A stretch of 33,687 nt of DNA from a virus, in IMG/VR virus record IMGVR_UViG_3300019093_000036, positions 1-33,687 of that record. One strand, 5' to 3'. How positions within the stretch are numbered: the first letter of the stretch is position 1; each line of letters opens with the position of its first letter. The position numbers were made by a program, and so were the translations under genes. The notes below the pieces were generated by a model, which worked only from the letters and a program-made list of their open reading frames with translations, searched no databases and had not been told where the DNA came from. Of this stretch, positions 13,736 through 21,113 are shown one piece after another.

Positions 13736-15760
13736 ATGAAACTTAAAAAACTTGCCGCCGGTATTGCTTTTCTAATGTCAACTGGGGCCATGGCCCAGAC
13801 CGCAGTTTGGGAGACTAGCGAATACTACAAAAGCCGAACAGTAGATAGTGTCAAAGCCAGTTCTGCATGGAGTCGAGGCTACACCGGTAAAGGTAGTGTG
13901 ATTGCCATTATCGATTCTGGCATTGATACCAAAAATACCGAATTTGCCAATCGTATTAAACTGATCCAGGACTTTTCTGGAAGTGGAACAATTAATGACA
14001 ATATTGGTCATGGCACCCATGTTGCAGGAATTGCGGCGGCGGCCTACAATGGAACCGGAGTCGTGGGTGTTGCATTTGATTCACAATTACTAATTGGCAA
14101 AATCACTAATAACGGCCTGTCACTTGGTACTACAATCCTAAAAGGAATAACCTGGGCCAATGCTAACAATGCAGATGTAGCCAACCTAAGCTCAAATTCC
14201 ACATTGTCAGCTTCTGCACTAAATGCCAAATTAATTGCTCCAGGAATTTACACCACCAATTTTACCAATACCGCTAACCTAGCAGGCGGCCTTAACCCAA
14301 CGGAATGGGCTAATGCCATGAAAGGTAATATGGTATTGGTTATTGCCGCAGGTAATGATAACACAGCCTGGACTGGAGGACTTAGTCAGATTGCTACTGC
14401 TACAGATAAAAGTGGAAATCTTATTCTCGGTGGTCGGGTAATTGTTGCCGGTAACTGGAACGAACAAAGCAATACCGGATTAGGTCCTAACAGTAATGGT
14501 GCTGCTACACTTTGCCAGGTATTAGTTGCAGGTGTATGTCAAGACAAATATAAAATGAGCCAGTTTTATTTGTTGGCTCCGGGTACCGGAATTAGTTCAA
14601 CTGTGCCAACTGCAATTAACAAATCCGGTGTTCTAAATATGACTGGTACATCTATGGCCGCACCGGCAATTAGCGGCGGTGTAGCTATTATTCACCAAAT
14701 GTGGCCGCAGATGACAGGTGCTAATATTGCTCAATTATTGTTTGTTACAGCCAACAAAAACCTTCCCGGATATGATCCTAACAAGTACGGTCAAGGGCTG
14801 ATGGATCTTGACAAGGCTACTCGTCCTGTTGGTACATTGGGTATTCCTACCACAGGAAGGTTAAGCGGACCGACAACTACTGCCATTCAACCTGTGTTGG
14901 TTACTACTAGCGGGAGTGCTGGGACAGGCAAGATCAACGGAGTCATGTTGGTAGACAGTTTCCGACGTGATTTCTATATGCCAGGCAAAACACTAACTGC
15001 CTACAATAATCAAAGTTATTTCAATGTAGCACAGGCAGCAATGCCATACCAAACCGGTAATAACTATAGCCAGTTCAACAACTACACTGATTATGTTCAT
15101 AACGAAACTGGCGATTTTGAAGTTAAACTGTATCGTAACAACACATTCAATATGGTTGGAAATAATCCAGGCATGATCGAAATGGGGTATCAGTTGCGCA
15201 ATGACTATGCCAATGTTAAATTTACATCAGGCATGTTTATAGAAAACAACACCTGGCTTGGCAATGCTCTAAACAGTTTTGGCGGAGGTGGAGATAACAA
15301 AATGAGCTCTACATACTTCACAGGTGTAGGCATTGATCGCAATGTCGGCAAGAACAATTTCTATGCCAATGTTACACACGGGGTTACACTGGCATCCAGC
15401 ACCAGCGATAATATCAGTAACCTAGGTTCCGTGATGAGCTATACCTGGACACTGGGTGCTGAACACAAGGTAGATACCAAAAATGCCCTGGGCCTAATGG
15501 TATATCAACCTGTGTCGGTATATCGTGCCATGGCAGATGTCACTGCGCCGGTAGGATTGGACAGCGATTTCAATGTTGTTCAGAATAGCCGTCAGAATCT
15601 TGCTGCTACTGTTCGAGAAACACGAGTAGGGCTTTACTACAAGTTCAAAGATGAAGATCGTTCAAATATCCTGGCATTTGTAGAAAATCGTCAAAACTAC
15701 CGCGGTCAGACTGGTGTTAGCGACAATGTTGCCGGGATTTCCTTTAATCAACGGTTCTAA
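13736..15760 (+). CDS. Exported subtilisin-like (S8) serine protease with barrel-like C-terminus
   Basis: 674 residues from the ATG at 13736, which follows AAGGAAA. Residues 1-20 form a classic Sec signal peptide (MKLKKLAAGIAFLMSTGAMA, cut before Q21). The S8 catalytic set is complete: D60 (AIIDSGID), H92 (GHGTHVAGIAA), N207 (AAGNDN) and S306 (GTSMAAPAISGG). After about residue 370 the protein changes to alternating polar/hydrophobic strands and ends GISFNQRF, with a terminal Phe as in outer-membrane barrels; an autotransporter-like passenger plus barrel is plausible. A secreted protease is rare in a T4-type genome; it may remodel the host surface or act on other cells. It has its own promoter with a candidate operator and is followed after one base by the cupin gene. 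Confidence 0.88.
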   Translation: MKLKKLAAGIAFLMSTGAMAQTAVWETSEYYKSRTVDSVKASSAWSRGYTGKGSVIAIIDSGIDTKNTEFANRIKLIQDFSGSGTINDNIGHGTHVAGIAAAAYNGTGVVGVAFDSQLLIGKITNNGLSLGTTILKGITWANANNADVANLSSNSTLSASALNAKLIAPGIYTTNFTNTANLAGGLNPTEWANAMKGNMVLVIAAGNDNTAWTGGLSQIATATDKSGNLILGGRVIVAGNWNEQSNTGLGPNSNGAATLCQVLVAGVCQDKYKMSQFYLLAPGTGISSTVPTAINKSGVLNMTGTSMAAPAISGGVAIIHQMWPQMTGANIAQLLFVTANKNLPGYDPNKYGQGLMDLDKATRPVGTLGIPTTGRLSGPTTTAIQPVLVTTSGSAGTGKINGVMLVDSFRRDFYMPGKTLTAYNNQSYFNVAQAAMPYQTGNNYSQFNNYTDYVHNETGDFEVKLYRNNTFNMVGNNPGMIEMGYQLRNDYANVKFTSGMFIENNTWLGNALNSFGGGGDNKMSSTYFTGVGIDRNVGKNNFYANVTHGVTLASSTSDNISNLGSVMSYTWTLGAEHKVDTKNALGLMVYQPVSVYRAMADVTAPVGLDSDFNVVQNSRQNLAATVRETRVGLYYKFKDEDRSNILAFVENRQNYRGQTGVSDNVAGISFNQRF

Positions 15761-15761
15761 A

Positions 15762-16232
15762 ATGAAAATTGGCCAATGGATGCTGGGCCTGCTGGACAAG
15801 GCAGGCCGTAAACGAATTATTATGGATCGAGTAAATCATGAACCTTACCTTGAAAGATATTATGTTTTCCTTAAAGACAGATCATGGTTTCCATTTAACA
15901 TATTCATTCATAAATTTCTTAAATCAGATCCCGATGATGTTCATGATCATCCATGGCCTTACGCCACGTTGATCCTTAAAGGTGGCTACAATGAATGGGT
16001 TCCAGTTTTTGACAAGGATGGCAAAAAGGTTGATGAAGTTTGTCACTGGCGTAGTCCTGGCCATTTTAGGTTTAGTAGTGCTAATAGCTATCACCGTATT
16101 GAAATGGTTGAAGGGATAACTCCTTGGACTATGTTTATGCCAGGTCCACAAAAGAGGGAATGGGGATTCCTAGTCAATAATCGTTGGATACACAACGAAA
16201 AGTATTTGTCAGAAAGAGCCACTGCTCATTGA
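15762..16232 (+). CDS. Cupin-fold phage protein
   Basis: 156 residues from the ATG at 15762, one base after the protease stop. The middle matches a cupin (double-stranded beta-helix): DVHDHPWPYATLILKGGY with H61 and H63 as likely metal ligands, then GHFRFSS, YHRIEMVEG and WTMFMPGPQKREWGF. I recall this family (LERYYVFLKDR...FNIFIHKFLKSDPDD) from marine and freshwater phages, without known function. Cupins include dioxygenases, isomerases and small-molecule binders, so no reaction is claimed. The tight linkage to the protease suggests co-transcription from the promoter at 13657. Its last 7 bases overlap the convergent radical SAM gene. Confidence 0.75.
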   Translation: MKIGQWMLGLLDKAGRKRIIMDRVNHEPYLERYYVFLKDRSWFPFNIFIHKFLKSDPDDVHDHPWPYATLILKGGYNEWVPVFDKDGKKVDEVCHWRSPGHFRFSSANSYHRIEMVEGITPWTMFMPGPQKREWGFLVNNRWIHNEKYLSERATAH

Positions 16233-17086
16233 AATTTAGTAATTTGTTGATCTGCCTGTGATACGCAGGCCAGCATAGAGCATATTTGGGGCTCCGTTGG
16301 TGGAGCCCACCATTCTGACCAAATGTTTCCTAGAGGTTGATTGTTACAATCACTCCCTGCTACCCAACCATTATGATTTATTCTTAACCGCTCTATTCCC
16401 ACATTACAATGCATTCCAGTGTAAACTGGATTTGTGCTATATTTTTCATCATGCCGTTGTTGCCAAGTAGTTGTTTCGAACTGTATTTTTTTCTCTACAA
16501 CAACTCTACCTTGCATTATATCTAATTGATGTTCGGTGTAATCAAACATTCCACAATCTTCTCTGGCATTGTTATATAAAACAGATTTGCTGACTATAAA
16601 CTTATGTTCTCGTTCTACGGTCAATGCTCGCTCAAGATCTTCCTCAAAATGATCCGGACGAATAGGAACAATGACATCAATGGGTTTTAATTTTGACCTA
16701 AATGTTTCTATGATGTATTTGATTAACGCAGGATTTTGCCAATAGTGATAACTTAATCTCAACTGATCAACCAAAGGTTCCACCGCCCACCAATCCATCC
16801 ATAGTTGCCCGCCGTTGGTGTGAAGCTCAATTGTTCCTCCGGCTTCTTGACATAATTTTAAAATCCTAACAGTTCCGTCCATATCTAGAGGTTCACCACC
16901 GTTAAATGTCCAATCTATAGTTCTTCCTAACTCAGCATAGTGATCTATTATTAATTTGGTTATTCGAACATAGTCAACTGTATCCGGAGGAAGACCTCCA
17001 CCTCTCAATGAGCCAGGGCAATAACTGCATTCTGCTTTACAGTAATCGTTGAGATACCAGGTGATTTGAGTTTTTAATTGAGTCAT
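16226..17086 (-). CDS. Radical SAM enzyme with SPASM/Twitch-like C-terminus
   Basis: 286 residues on the strand opposite to all neighbours. The N-terminus has the radical SAM cluster CxxxCxxC (C16, C20, C23 in DYCKAECSYC), and GGEP appears at about residues 63-66 (FNGGEPLD), with LHTNGG downstream. The C-terminus has a second Cys group (MHCNVGIERLRIN...GSDCNNQ, then ICSMLAC), typical of SPASM or Twitch domains that bind auxiliary Fe-S clusters in peptide- and protein-modifying enzymes. The substrate is unknown; the neighbouring protease, cupin or another phage protein are possibilities. No Shine-Dalgarno precedes the ATG. Its promoter would lie in the 51-nt divergent region 17087-17137, where only a weak minus-strand match is visible. 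Confidence 0.82.
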   Translation of the reverse strand: MTQLKTQITWYLNDYCKAECSYCPGSLRGGGLPPDTVDYVRITKLIIDHYAELGRTIDWTFNGGEPLDMDGTVRILKLCQEAGGTIELHTNGGQLWMDWWAVEPLVDQLRLSYHYWQNPALIKYIIETFRSKLKPIDVIVPIRPDHFEEDLERALTVEREHKFIVSKSVLYNNAREDCGMFDYTEHQLDIMQGRVVVEKKIQFETTTWQQRHDEKYSTNPVYTGMHCNVGIERLRINHNGWVAGSDCNNQPLGNIWSEWWAPPTEPQICSMLACVSQADQQITKFQ

Positions 17087-17089
17087 CTG

Positions 17090-17118
17090 TTGACACAGCC
17101 TAAATAATAACGTATACT
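17090..17118 (+). promoter_or_regulatory. Strong sigma-70-type promoter for mazG-queE operon
   Basis: TTGACA (17090-17095), 17-nt spacer, TATACT (17113-17118). The start point should be near 17125, leaving a leader of about 13 nt before the first ATG and no Shine-Dalgarno. The region is divergent with the radical SAM gene. Confidence 0.85.
17100..17106 (+). promoter_or_regulatory. Possible T4-type late promoter core (CTAAATA)
   Basis: CTAAATA inside the spacer of the mazG promoter. It is one of four such heptamers in intergenic leaders here; alone it is weak evidence. Confidence 0.25.
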
Positions 17119-17137
17119 ATTTACTCGTAGACAACAC

Positions 17138-17434
17138 ATGGTAGCTTTTATGAATAAAATTGATGAAATCTTGCTAATCACTCAAGAGGAGTGCGCCGAA
17201 GTCACTCAGGCCATCAGCAAGTGCTTTAGGTTTGGACTTGACAATATTAAACCAGGAAAACCAAAAAGTAACAGAGAACATCTTGAAGAAGAACTAGGCG
17301 ATTTAGTGGCAATGATTACACTTTTAGAAATGCATGGCGTAATTAGTCAACACAATATCGAAAAGGCCAAACTGGCCAAATTTGAAAAACTTAAACAATG
17401 GTCAAATATCTATGAGCAAGCTGAAGATCAGTGA
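17138..17434 (+). CDS. mazG: MazG-like nucleotide pyrophosphohydrolase
   Basis: 98 residues from ATG 17138, or 94 from ATG 17150 (MNKIDEILLI), which matches the usual family start better; neither has a Shine-Dalgarno. The all-alpha MazG signature is present: EECAEVTQAISKCFRFG followed by HLEEELGDLVAMITLL, supplying the ExxE and ExxD acidic residues that bind Mg2+ and the triphosphate. MazG-type enzymes hydrolyse NTPs or dNTPs to monophosphates. Phage versions are common in T4-like cyanophages, where roles in nucleotide recycling have been proposed. It is the first gene of the operon and overlaps the queE-like gene by 23 nt. Confidence 0.82.
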   Translation: MVAFMNKIDEILLITQEECAEVTQAISKCFRFGLDNIKPGKPKSNREHLEEELGDLVAMITLLEMHGVISQHNIEKAKLAKFEKLKQWSNIYEQAEDQ

Positions 17435-18275
17435 ACTGTTCTACTCCATACAAGGAGAAGGTCGATATATGGGAGTGCCCAGTGTATTCCTTCGTACCTT
17501 TGGCTGTAACTTTACCTGCGATGCGTTTGGTATGCCACGTGGAACAAAAAGTATAGAACGAGTACAAGTAGCATTTGCACACGGTAATACTCCTTACAAG
17601 GACTATAAAGAATTACCCCTTGTGAGCACAGGCTGCGACAGTTATGCCAGTTGGGATCCAGCATTTAAAGACCTAAGCCCTCTACTAACTACAGATGCTA
17701 TTGTAGAGCGTATTATGGAAATTCTCCCACACGGTGAATGGCGTGACGAACATCTGGTTATCACAGGTGGCGAACCATTGCTAGGATGGCAACGACAGTA
17801 TCCAGACTTGTTGGATCATCCTAAGATGGCAAGGCTTAAAGAAATCACATTCGAGACCAACGGCACCCAAACACTTACACCAAAATTTAAAGAATATTTA
17901 AGAAAATGGGAATGTTATCACGATGGCAATTTTCATAGAGAAATTACATTTAGTGTCAGTGCTAAACTGCCCTGTAGTGGCGAAGCATGGGAAGATGCTA
18001 TTAAACCCAAAACAGTCTATGAATACGAAACCTATGGCACTGCCTATCTAAAATTTGTTATTGCTACAGAACAAGACTTTGCCGATGCCCAACGTGCTAT
18101 TGCTGCCTATCGTGGTGCAGGGTTTGAAGGACATGTTTATCTAATGCCAGTAGGTGGGGTAGAAAGTGTCTATTCTATGAATAACAAAAATGTGGCCATC
18201 CTGGCTATGAAAAATGGTCTACGATATAGCGATCGTCTCCAACTTCCCTTATTTTCTAACGCCTGGGGAACATAA
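17412..18275 (+). CDS. queE: QueE-like 7-carboxy-7-deazaguanine synthase with split cluster motif
   Basis: 287 residues from the ATG at 17412 (MSKLKISELFYSIQGEGRYM); the longer in-frame start at 17382 is less likely because the family begins near KISELFYSIQGEG. Family marks: SIQGEG, VFLRTFGCNFTC, ITGGEPLLGW (119-122 GGEP) and FETNGT. QueE is a radical SAM enzyme that converts carboxytetrahydropterin to 7-carboxy-7-deazaguanine. The Cys motif is odd: C32 and C36 (Cx3C) are followed by F39 where the third cluster Cys should be. Instead C75 (STGCDSYASW) lies 38 residues on, after an inserted loop, and probably completes the cluster. I recall this form from other phage QueE-like proteins. With the TGT/DpdA-like and QueD-like genes it points to deazaguanine made for DNA. 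It overlaps mazG by 23 nt. Confidence 0.82.
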   Translation: MSKLKISELFYSIQGEGRYMGVPSVFLRTFGCNFTCDAFGMPRGTKSIERVQVAFAHGNTPYKDYKELPLVSTGCDSYASWDPAFKDLSPLLTTDAIVERIMEILPHGEWRDEHLVITGGEPLLGWQRQYPDLLDHPKMARLKEITFETNGTQTLTPKFKEYLRKWECYHDGNFHREITFSVSAKLPCSGEAWEDAIKPKTVYEYETYGTAYLKFVIATEQDFADAQRAIAAYRGAGFEGHVYLMPVGGVESVYSMNNKNVAILAMKNGLRYSDRLQLPLFSNAWGT

Positions 18276-18640
18276 TGGAATGGTTTAAAAAACTCTTTGA
18301 AAAGAAAGTCACAGAAACACCTGCTGCCGAACCCAAGGCTGCTCCAACAGAAAAAGAAATTGCCACTGCCAATAAAGAGCCATGGGTGGCTGTGCTGACT
18401 ACTCACGTCAACAAAGAAAACATTCGCAACGGTTTTTTTGAACTTGATTGGAACGAATACTTTGTGCTACAATTACGAGGTGCTGGTTACACAGGCGAAA
18501 CAGATGAGGCCATTGTGGATGCTTGGTTTACTGAACTGTGTCGCAATGTTGGTACAGAAGAAGGGGTTGATATGGGACGTCGTGGTTCTGGTTATGTTAA
18601 TCGCGCCCTACGTGATGATGGGCGAACTGAGATTTATTAA
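18275..18640 (+). CDS. Conserved T4-like phage protein, function unknown
   Basis: 121 residues. A charged N-terminal helix (MEWFKKLFEKKVTE), a Pro/Ala/Glu-rich linker, and a folded part from about residue 36: EPWVAVLTTHVNKENIRNGF, FELDWNEYFVLQLRGAGYTG, then IVDAWFTELCRNV and a C-terminal RTEI. I recall this family in freshwater T4-like phages beside the RNase H gene, without a function. TAATG overlaps on both sides couple it to queE and to the nuclease. No catalytic motif is visible. Confidence 0.7.
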   Translation: MEWFKKLFEKKVTETPAAEPKAAPTEKEIATANKEPWVAVLTTHVNKENIRNGFFELDWNEYFVLQLRGAGYTGETDEAIVDAWFTELCRNVGTEEGVDMGRRGSGYVNRALRDDGRTEIY

Positions 18641-19632
18641 TGAGCAAAACTTATATTTTAGTTGATACTGCAAATACATTTTTTAGGGCCCGACATGTGG
18701 TCCGTGGAGATCTCAATGATAAGATTGGTATGAGCATTCATACCGTATTGAGCAGTGTTCGCAAGGCCTGGAGAGACTTTAAAGGCGACCATGTCATCTT
18801 CTGCCTAGAGGGGCGTAGTTGGCGCAAGGATCATTATGCTCCTTATAAACGACAAAGAGCAGAAGCCCGTGCCGCACATAGTCCACGTGAAGCAGAAGAA
18901 GAACGAGTATTCTGGGAAACATTTGATCAGTTTAAAGACTTTGTTCTGAACAAGACCAATACCAGTGTGCTACATAATTCACAACTGGAAGCAGATGATC
19001 TCATTGCTGGTTGGATTCAAAGCCATCCTAAAGACAATCATGTGATTATCAGCACAGACGGAGACTTTGCACAACTTATTGCTCCTAATGTACGTCAATA
19101 TAACGGCATCATGGGTGTTACCACTACACATGAAGGCTACTTTGATGAGAAAAATAAACCGGTAATTGATAAAAAGACCAAAGCAGTTAAACCTGCGCCC
19201 GAGCCAGAATGGCTGCTATTTGAAAAGTGTATGCGAGGTGATACTAGTGACAACATCTTCAGTGCTTATCCTGGTGTGAGAGAAAAAGGCGGTAAGAACA
19301 AAGTCGGTTTACGAGAAGCATTTGCCGATAGGAAGACTCGTGGCTACAACTGGAACAATATGATGCTACAGAGATGGGTTGATCATGAAGGAGTTGAACA
19401 TCGTGTATTAGACGATTATCAACGTAACGTACAACTATGCGATCTTACTGCTCAACCTGCCGAGATTAGAAAGATTATTCAAGAAACAATAGATCAAGAA
19501 ATTGAAAAGGCAAAAAATATTCCACAAGTAGGAATAAGATTACTTAAATTCTGTGCGGCTTTTGACTTGCAAAAGATCAGTGAACAAGTAGAAAGTTATG
19601 CAGAACCACTTAACGCAAGGTACGCTCAATGA
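18640..19632 (+). CDS. rnh: T4 RNase H-type 5'-3' exonuclease (FEN family)
   Basis: 330 residues; T4 RNase H has 305. The FEN/5' nuclease metal-binding acidic residues are visible: D9 (ILVDTANTFF), the helical-arch region with APYKRQRAEAR, E117/D119/D120 (QLEADDLIAG), D140/D142 (STDGDF) and D201/D204 (RGDTSDNI). A helix-hairpin-helix-like segment follows (YPGVREKGGKNKVGLREAF). In T4 this enzyme removes RNA primers from Okazaki fragments and works with the clamp and gp32. It starts in a TAATG overlap and ends in an ATGA overlap, so it is part of the mazG-queE operon. Confidence 0.88.
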   Translation: MSKTYILVDTANTFFRARHVVRGDLNDKIGMSIHTVLSSVRKAWRDFKGDHVIFCLEGRSWRKDHYAPYKRQRAEARAAHSPREAEEERVFWETFDQFKDFVLNKTNTSVLHNSQLEADDLIAGWIQSHPKDNHVIISTDGDFAQLIAPNVRQYNGIMGVTTTHEGYFDEKNKPVIDKKTKAVKPAPEPEWLLFEKCMRGDTSDNIFSAYPGVREKGGKNKVGLREAFADRKTRGYNWNNMMLQRWVDHEGVEHRVLDDYQRNVQLCDLTAQPAEIRKIIQETIDQEIEKAKNIPQVGIRLLKFCAAFDLQKISEQVESYAEPLNARYAQ

Positions 19633-20111
19633 CATCATCGACAGCAAAAAATCTAATACCAAATAAAGAATGGTTAGTCAAATACGGCAATGAAAAAATT
19701 GGCAGTATTTCCAAGGAAAAAAAGGGCTACGCATTTTTGCGAAATGGCAAAAAGATCTCTTTTAAAAATCTATCCGAGGTCAAATCTCAACTAGGGATTG
19801 CACTGTTTGAAGACAATATTAAAAAAATAAAAACAGACAAAGAAGATAAAAATTATTCAATCTACGATTATCCCTGTAAAACTAAACCCTACGATCCAGT
19901 ATTTAATTTACGAAATCGACTGCCACTATATGTTAAAAATCTCAAAAGTAAAAGTAGATATTGTGCCGGATATTATCTCATCGAGTTTCGCAAAGGCTGG
20001 ACAAAGGCCTATTGCCCTAAACTGATTACATTACAAAGATATCCTTATCAAGGTCCATTTAAAACTGAAGAAGAGATGAAACTTCAGTTAAATATATCAA
20101 ATAAATCATGA
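19629..20111 (+). CDS. Conserved T4-like phage protein, function unknown
   Basis: 160 residues, basic (KNLIPNKEWLVKYGNEKIGSI at the start). The family recurs in cyanophages and related phages (from memory), with a second conserved block around residues 86-148: PCKTKPYDPVFNLRNRLPLY, SRYCAGYYLIEFRKGWTKAY and CPKLITLQRYPYQGPFKTEEEM. Strand-rich and strongly positive, it may bind nucleic acid, but no known domain is recognisable. ATGA overlaps at both ends place it in the RNase H operon. Confidence 0.7.
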   Translation: MTSSTAKNLIPNKEWLVKYGNEKIGSISKEKKGYAFLRNGKKISFKNLSEVKSQLGIALFEDNIKKIKTDKEDKNYSIYDYPCKTKPYDPVFNLRNRLPLYVKNLKSKSRYCAGYYLIEFRKGWTKAYCPKLITLQRYPYQGPFKTEEEMKLQLNISNKS

Positions 20112-20329
20112 AAGAATTAAACACACTACCTATTGAAGATTTCTTAAATCGTGCTCGTGTTGCTATTAAAAGCAATCAACGAGACCTTACCCTTTCCATT
20201 AAAGAAGTAACTGATCTTCAAAATAGTTTAAGTGTAGTAATGACCCGTTTAGCAGGAGAATTAGATCAAGTAATGACCAATATTCCATCAGGAGATATTG
20301 AAATACGTATGAATGGTGGAAAATTTTAA
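20108..20329 (+). CDS. Small helical phage protein
   Basis: 73 residues, mostly helical with a possible coiled coil (DLTLSIKEVTDLQNSLSVVM, then RLAGELDQVMTNI), ending in a short strand-like IEIRMNGGKF. It starts in an ATGA overlap with the preceding gene. No family is recognised; the size and overlap support it being a real gene. Confidence 0.6.
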   Translation: MKELNTLPIEDFLNRARVAIKSNQRDLTLSIKEVTDLQNSLSVVMTRLAGELDQVMTNIPSGDIEIRMNGGKF

Positions 20330-20337
20330 TAAAATGG

Positions 20338-20347
20338 GCTAAATATA
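20338..20347 (+). promoter_or_regulatory. Possible T4-type late promoter (GCTAAATATA)
   Basis: GCTAAATATA, identical to 5884-5893, located 25 nt before the ATG at 20372. No -35 of sigma-70 type is present at a fitting distance, which favours a late-type site. Confidence 0.35.
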
Positions 20348-20371
20348 GTTACTCTTTTGGAGAACTATGTC

Positions 20372-20671
20372 ATGAGCCGACCGAAACCCACAGTAATACT
20401 AGAAACCACAAATAAAAAAACTTTTAAAGTAGATCAAGTTCTAGAAGCTGAGGCCATTTGGGCAGTTTTTTACAAAGATAAACCTATCAATTTAAAAACC
20501 AGCAGTATGGTAGCACAACACATTGGTCCTAAATATAGAAAGGTTAGTTTTTCCAATGCAGGCCACGCTCACAATCTCGCAAACAAAATGAATAAACTGT
20601 TTAACACTGAAGATTTTGTCGTATATAAACTAACCACCGGTGAACAGGTCACCAATGAATCAAAAGATTGA
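20372..20671 (+). CDS. Conserved T4-like phage protein, function unknown
   Basis: 99 residues from the ATG at 20372, with GGAG ten bases upstream; an upstream in-frame TTG at 20357 overlaps that GGAG and is rejected as a start. The pattern MSRPKPTVILETTNKKTFK...EAIWAVFYKDKPINL...GPKYRKVSFSNAGHAHNLANKMNKLF is familiar from T4-like cyanophages, where it is unnamed. The SNAGHAHNLANKLN-type segment is the most conserved part. It overlaps the next gene by 17 nt. Confidence 0.7.
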   Translation: MSRPKPTVILETTNKKTFKVDQVLEAEAIWAVFYKDKPINLKTSSMVAQHIGPKYRKVSFSNAGHAHNLANKMNKLFNTEDFVVYKLTTGEQVTNESKD

Positions 20672-21044
20672 AATAACACGCTATGTGGCAGAACAATTAG
20701 GACTGCCCGTTGATGATAAGAATTTAAGAAAACATAAACGCCTTTGGTGGCAAAATTTAAGAGTTAAACCCAAAGGCGGACTGCGTCTTACTGAAGACGG
20801 ATATACTGCTCTTTGCCAAGCCAAAATTAGAGATCTCAAAGTCAAATATGACGCCAAGTTTGAGTATAAGAGCGAGTTTATTCTCCTGCTAGACAACTAT
20901 ATAGACGCACCTTGGTACATTACTCCAAAAGCCATTCATGTGTTCAACGACCGTTTAGCTGTTCAACTAGTGTTGTTTTCAGGCAACATTGAACGACTAA
21001 TACGGGCAAAAATTGCCAGCGACTTGACAGCAACCGCTGACTAA
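20655..21044 (+). CDS. Conserved phage protein, function unknown
   Basis: 129 residues from the ATG at 20655; an in-frame GTG at 20640 is a less likely start. It is basic and helical (MNQKIEITRYVAEQLGLPVD), with KRLWWQNLRVKPKGGLRLTE then DGYTALCQAKI suggestive of a winged-helix-like fold, and ends with a helix IERLIRAKIASDL. The 5' end overlaps the previous gene by 17 nt. Its last codons contain the -35 element of the promoter that drives the MoxR-type gene. Confidence 0.65.
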   Translation: MNQKIEITRYVAEQLGLPVDDKNLRKHKRLWWQNLRVKPKGGLRLTEDGYTALCQAKIRDLKVKYDAKFEYKSEFILLLDNYIDAPWYITPKAIHVFNDRLAVQLVLFSGNIERLIRAKIASDLTATAD

Positions 21045-21052
21045 GGTATAAT
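21024..21052 (+). promoter_or_regulatory. Consensus sigma-70 promoter for the MoxR-type gene
   Basis: Perfect TTGACA (21024-21029), 17-nt spacer, perfect TATAAT (21047-21052). The -35 lies inside the preceding gene. The start region repeats TATAATAGATACATG; here the ATG (21059) opens a four-codon ORF (MLKQ, stop TAG), and the main gene begins 55 nt further on. Confidence 0.9.
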
Positions 21053-21113
21053 AGATACATGTTGAAGCAGTAGGCAATCGACATTAACCACTACTAACTT
21101 TGAGAGTTTTTAA

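Noticed and set aside
16254-16270. Hairpin GCCTGTG/CGCAGGC near the convergent cupin and radical SAM ends
   Set aside because: It needs a G-U pair, has a 3-nt loop and no T-run on either strand, so a terminator call is not supported.
17505-17531. QueE-like gene judged inactive because the third cluster Cys is missing
   Set aside because: A candidate replacement (C75) follows in a well-formed segment and the rest of the active site is intact, so inactivation is not supported.
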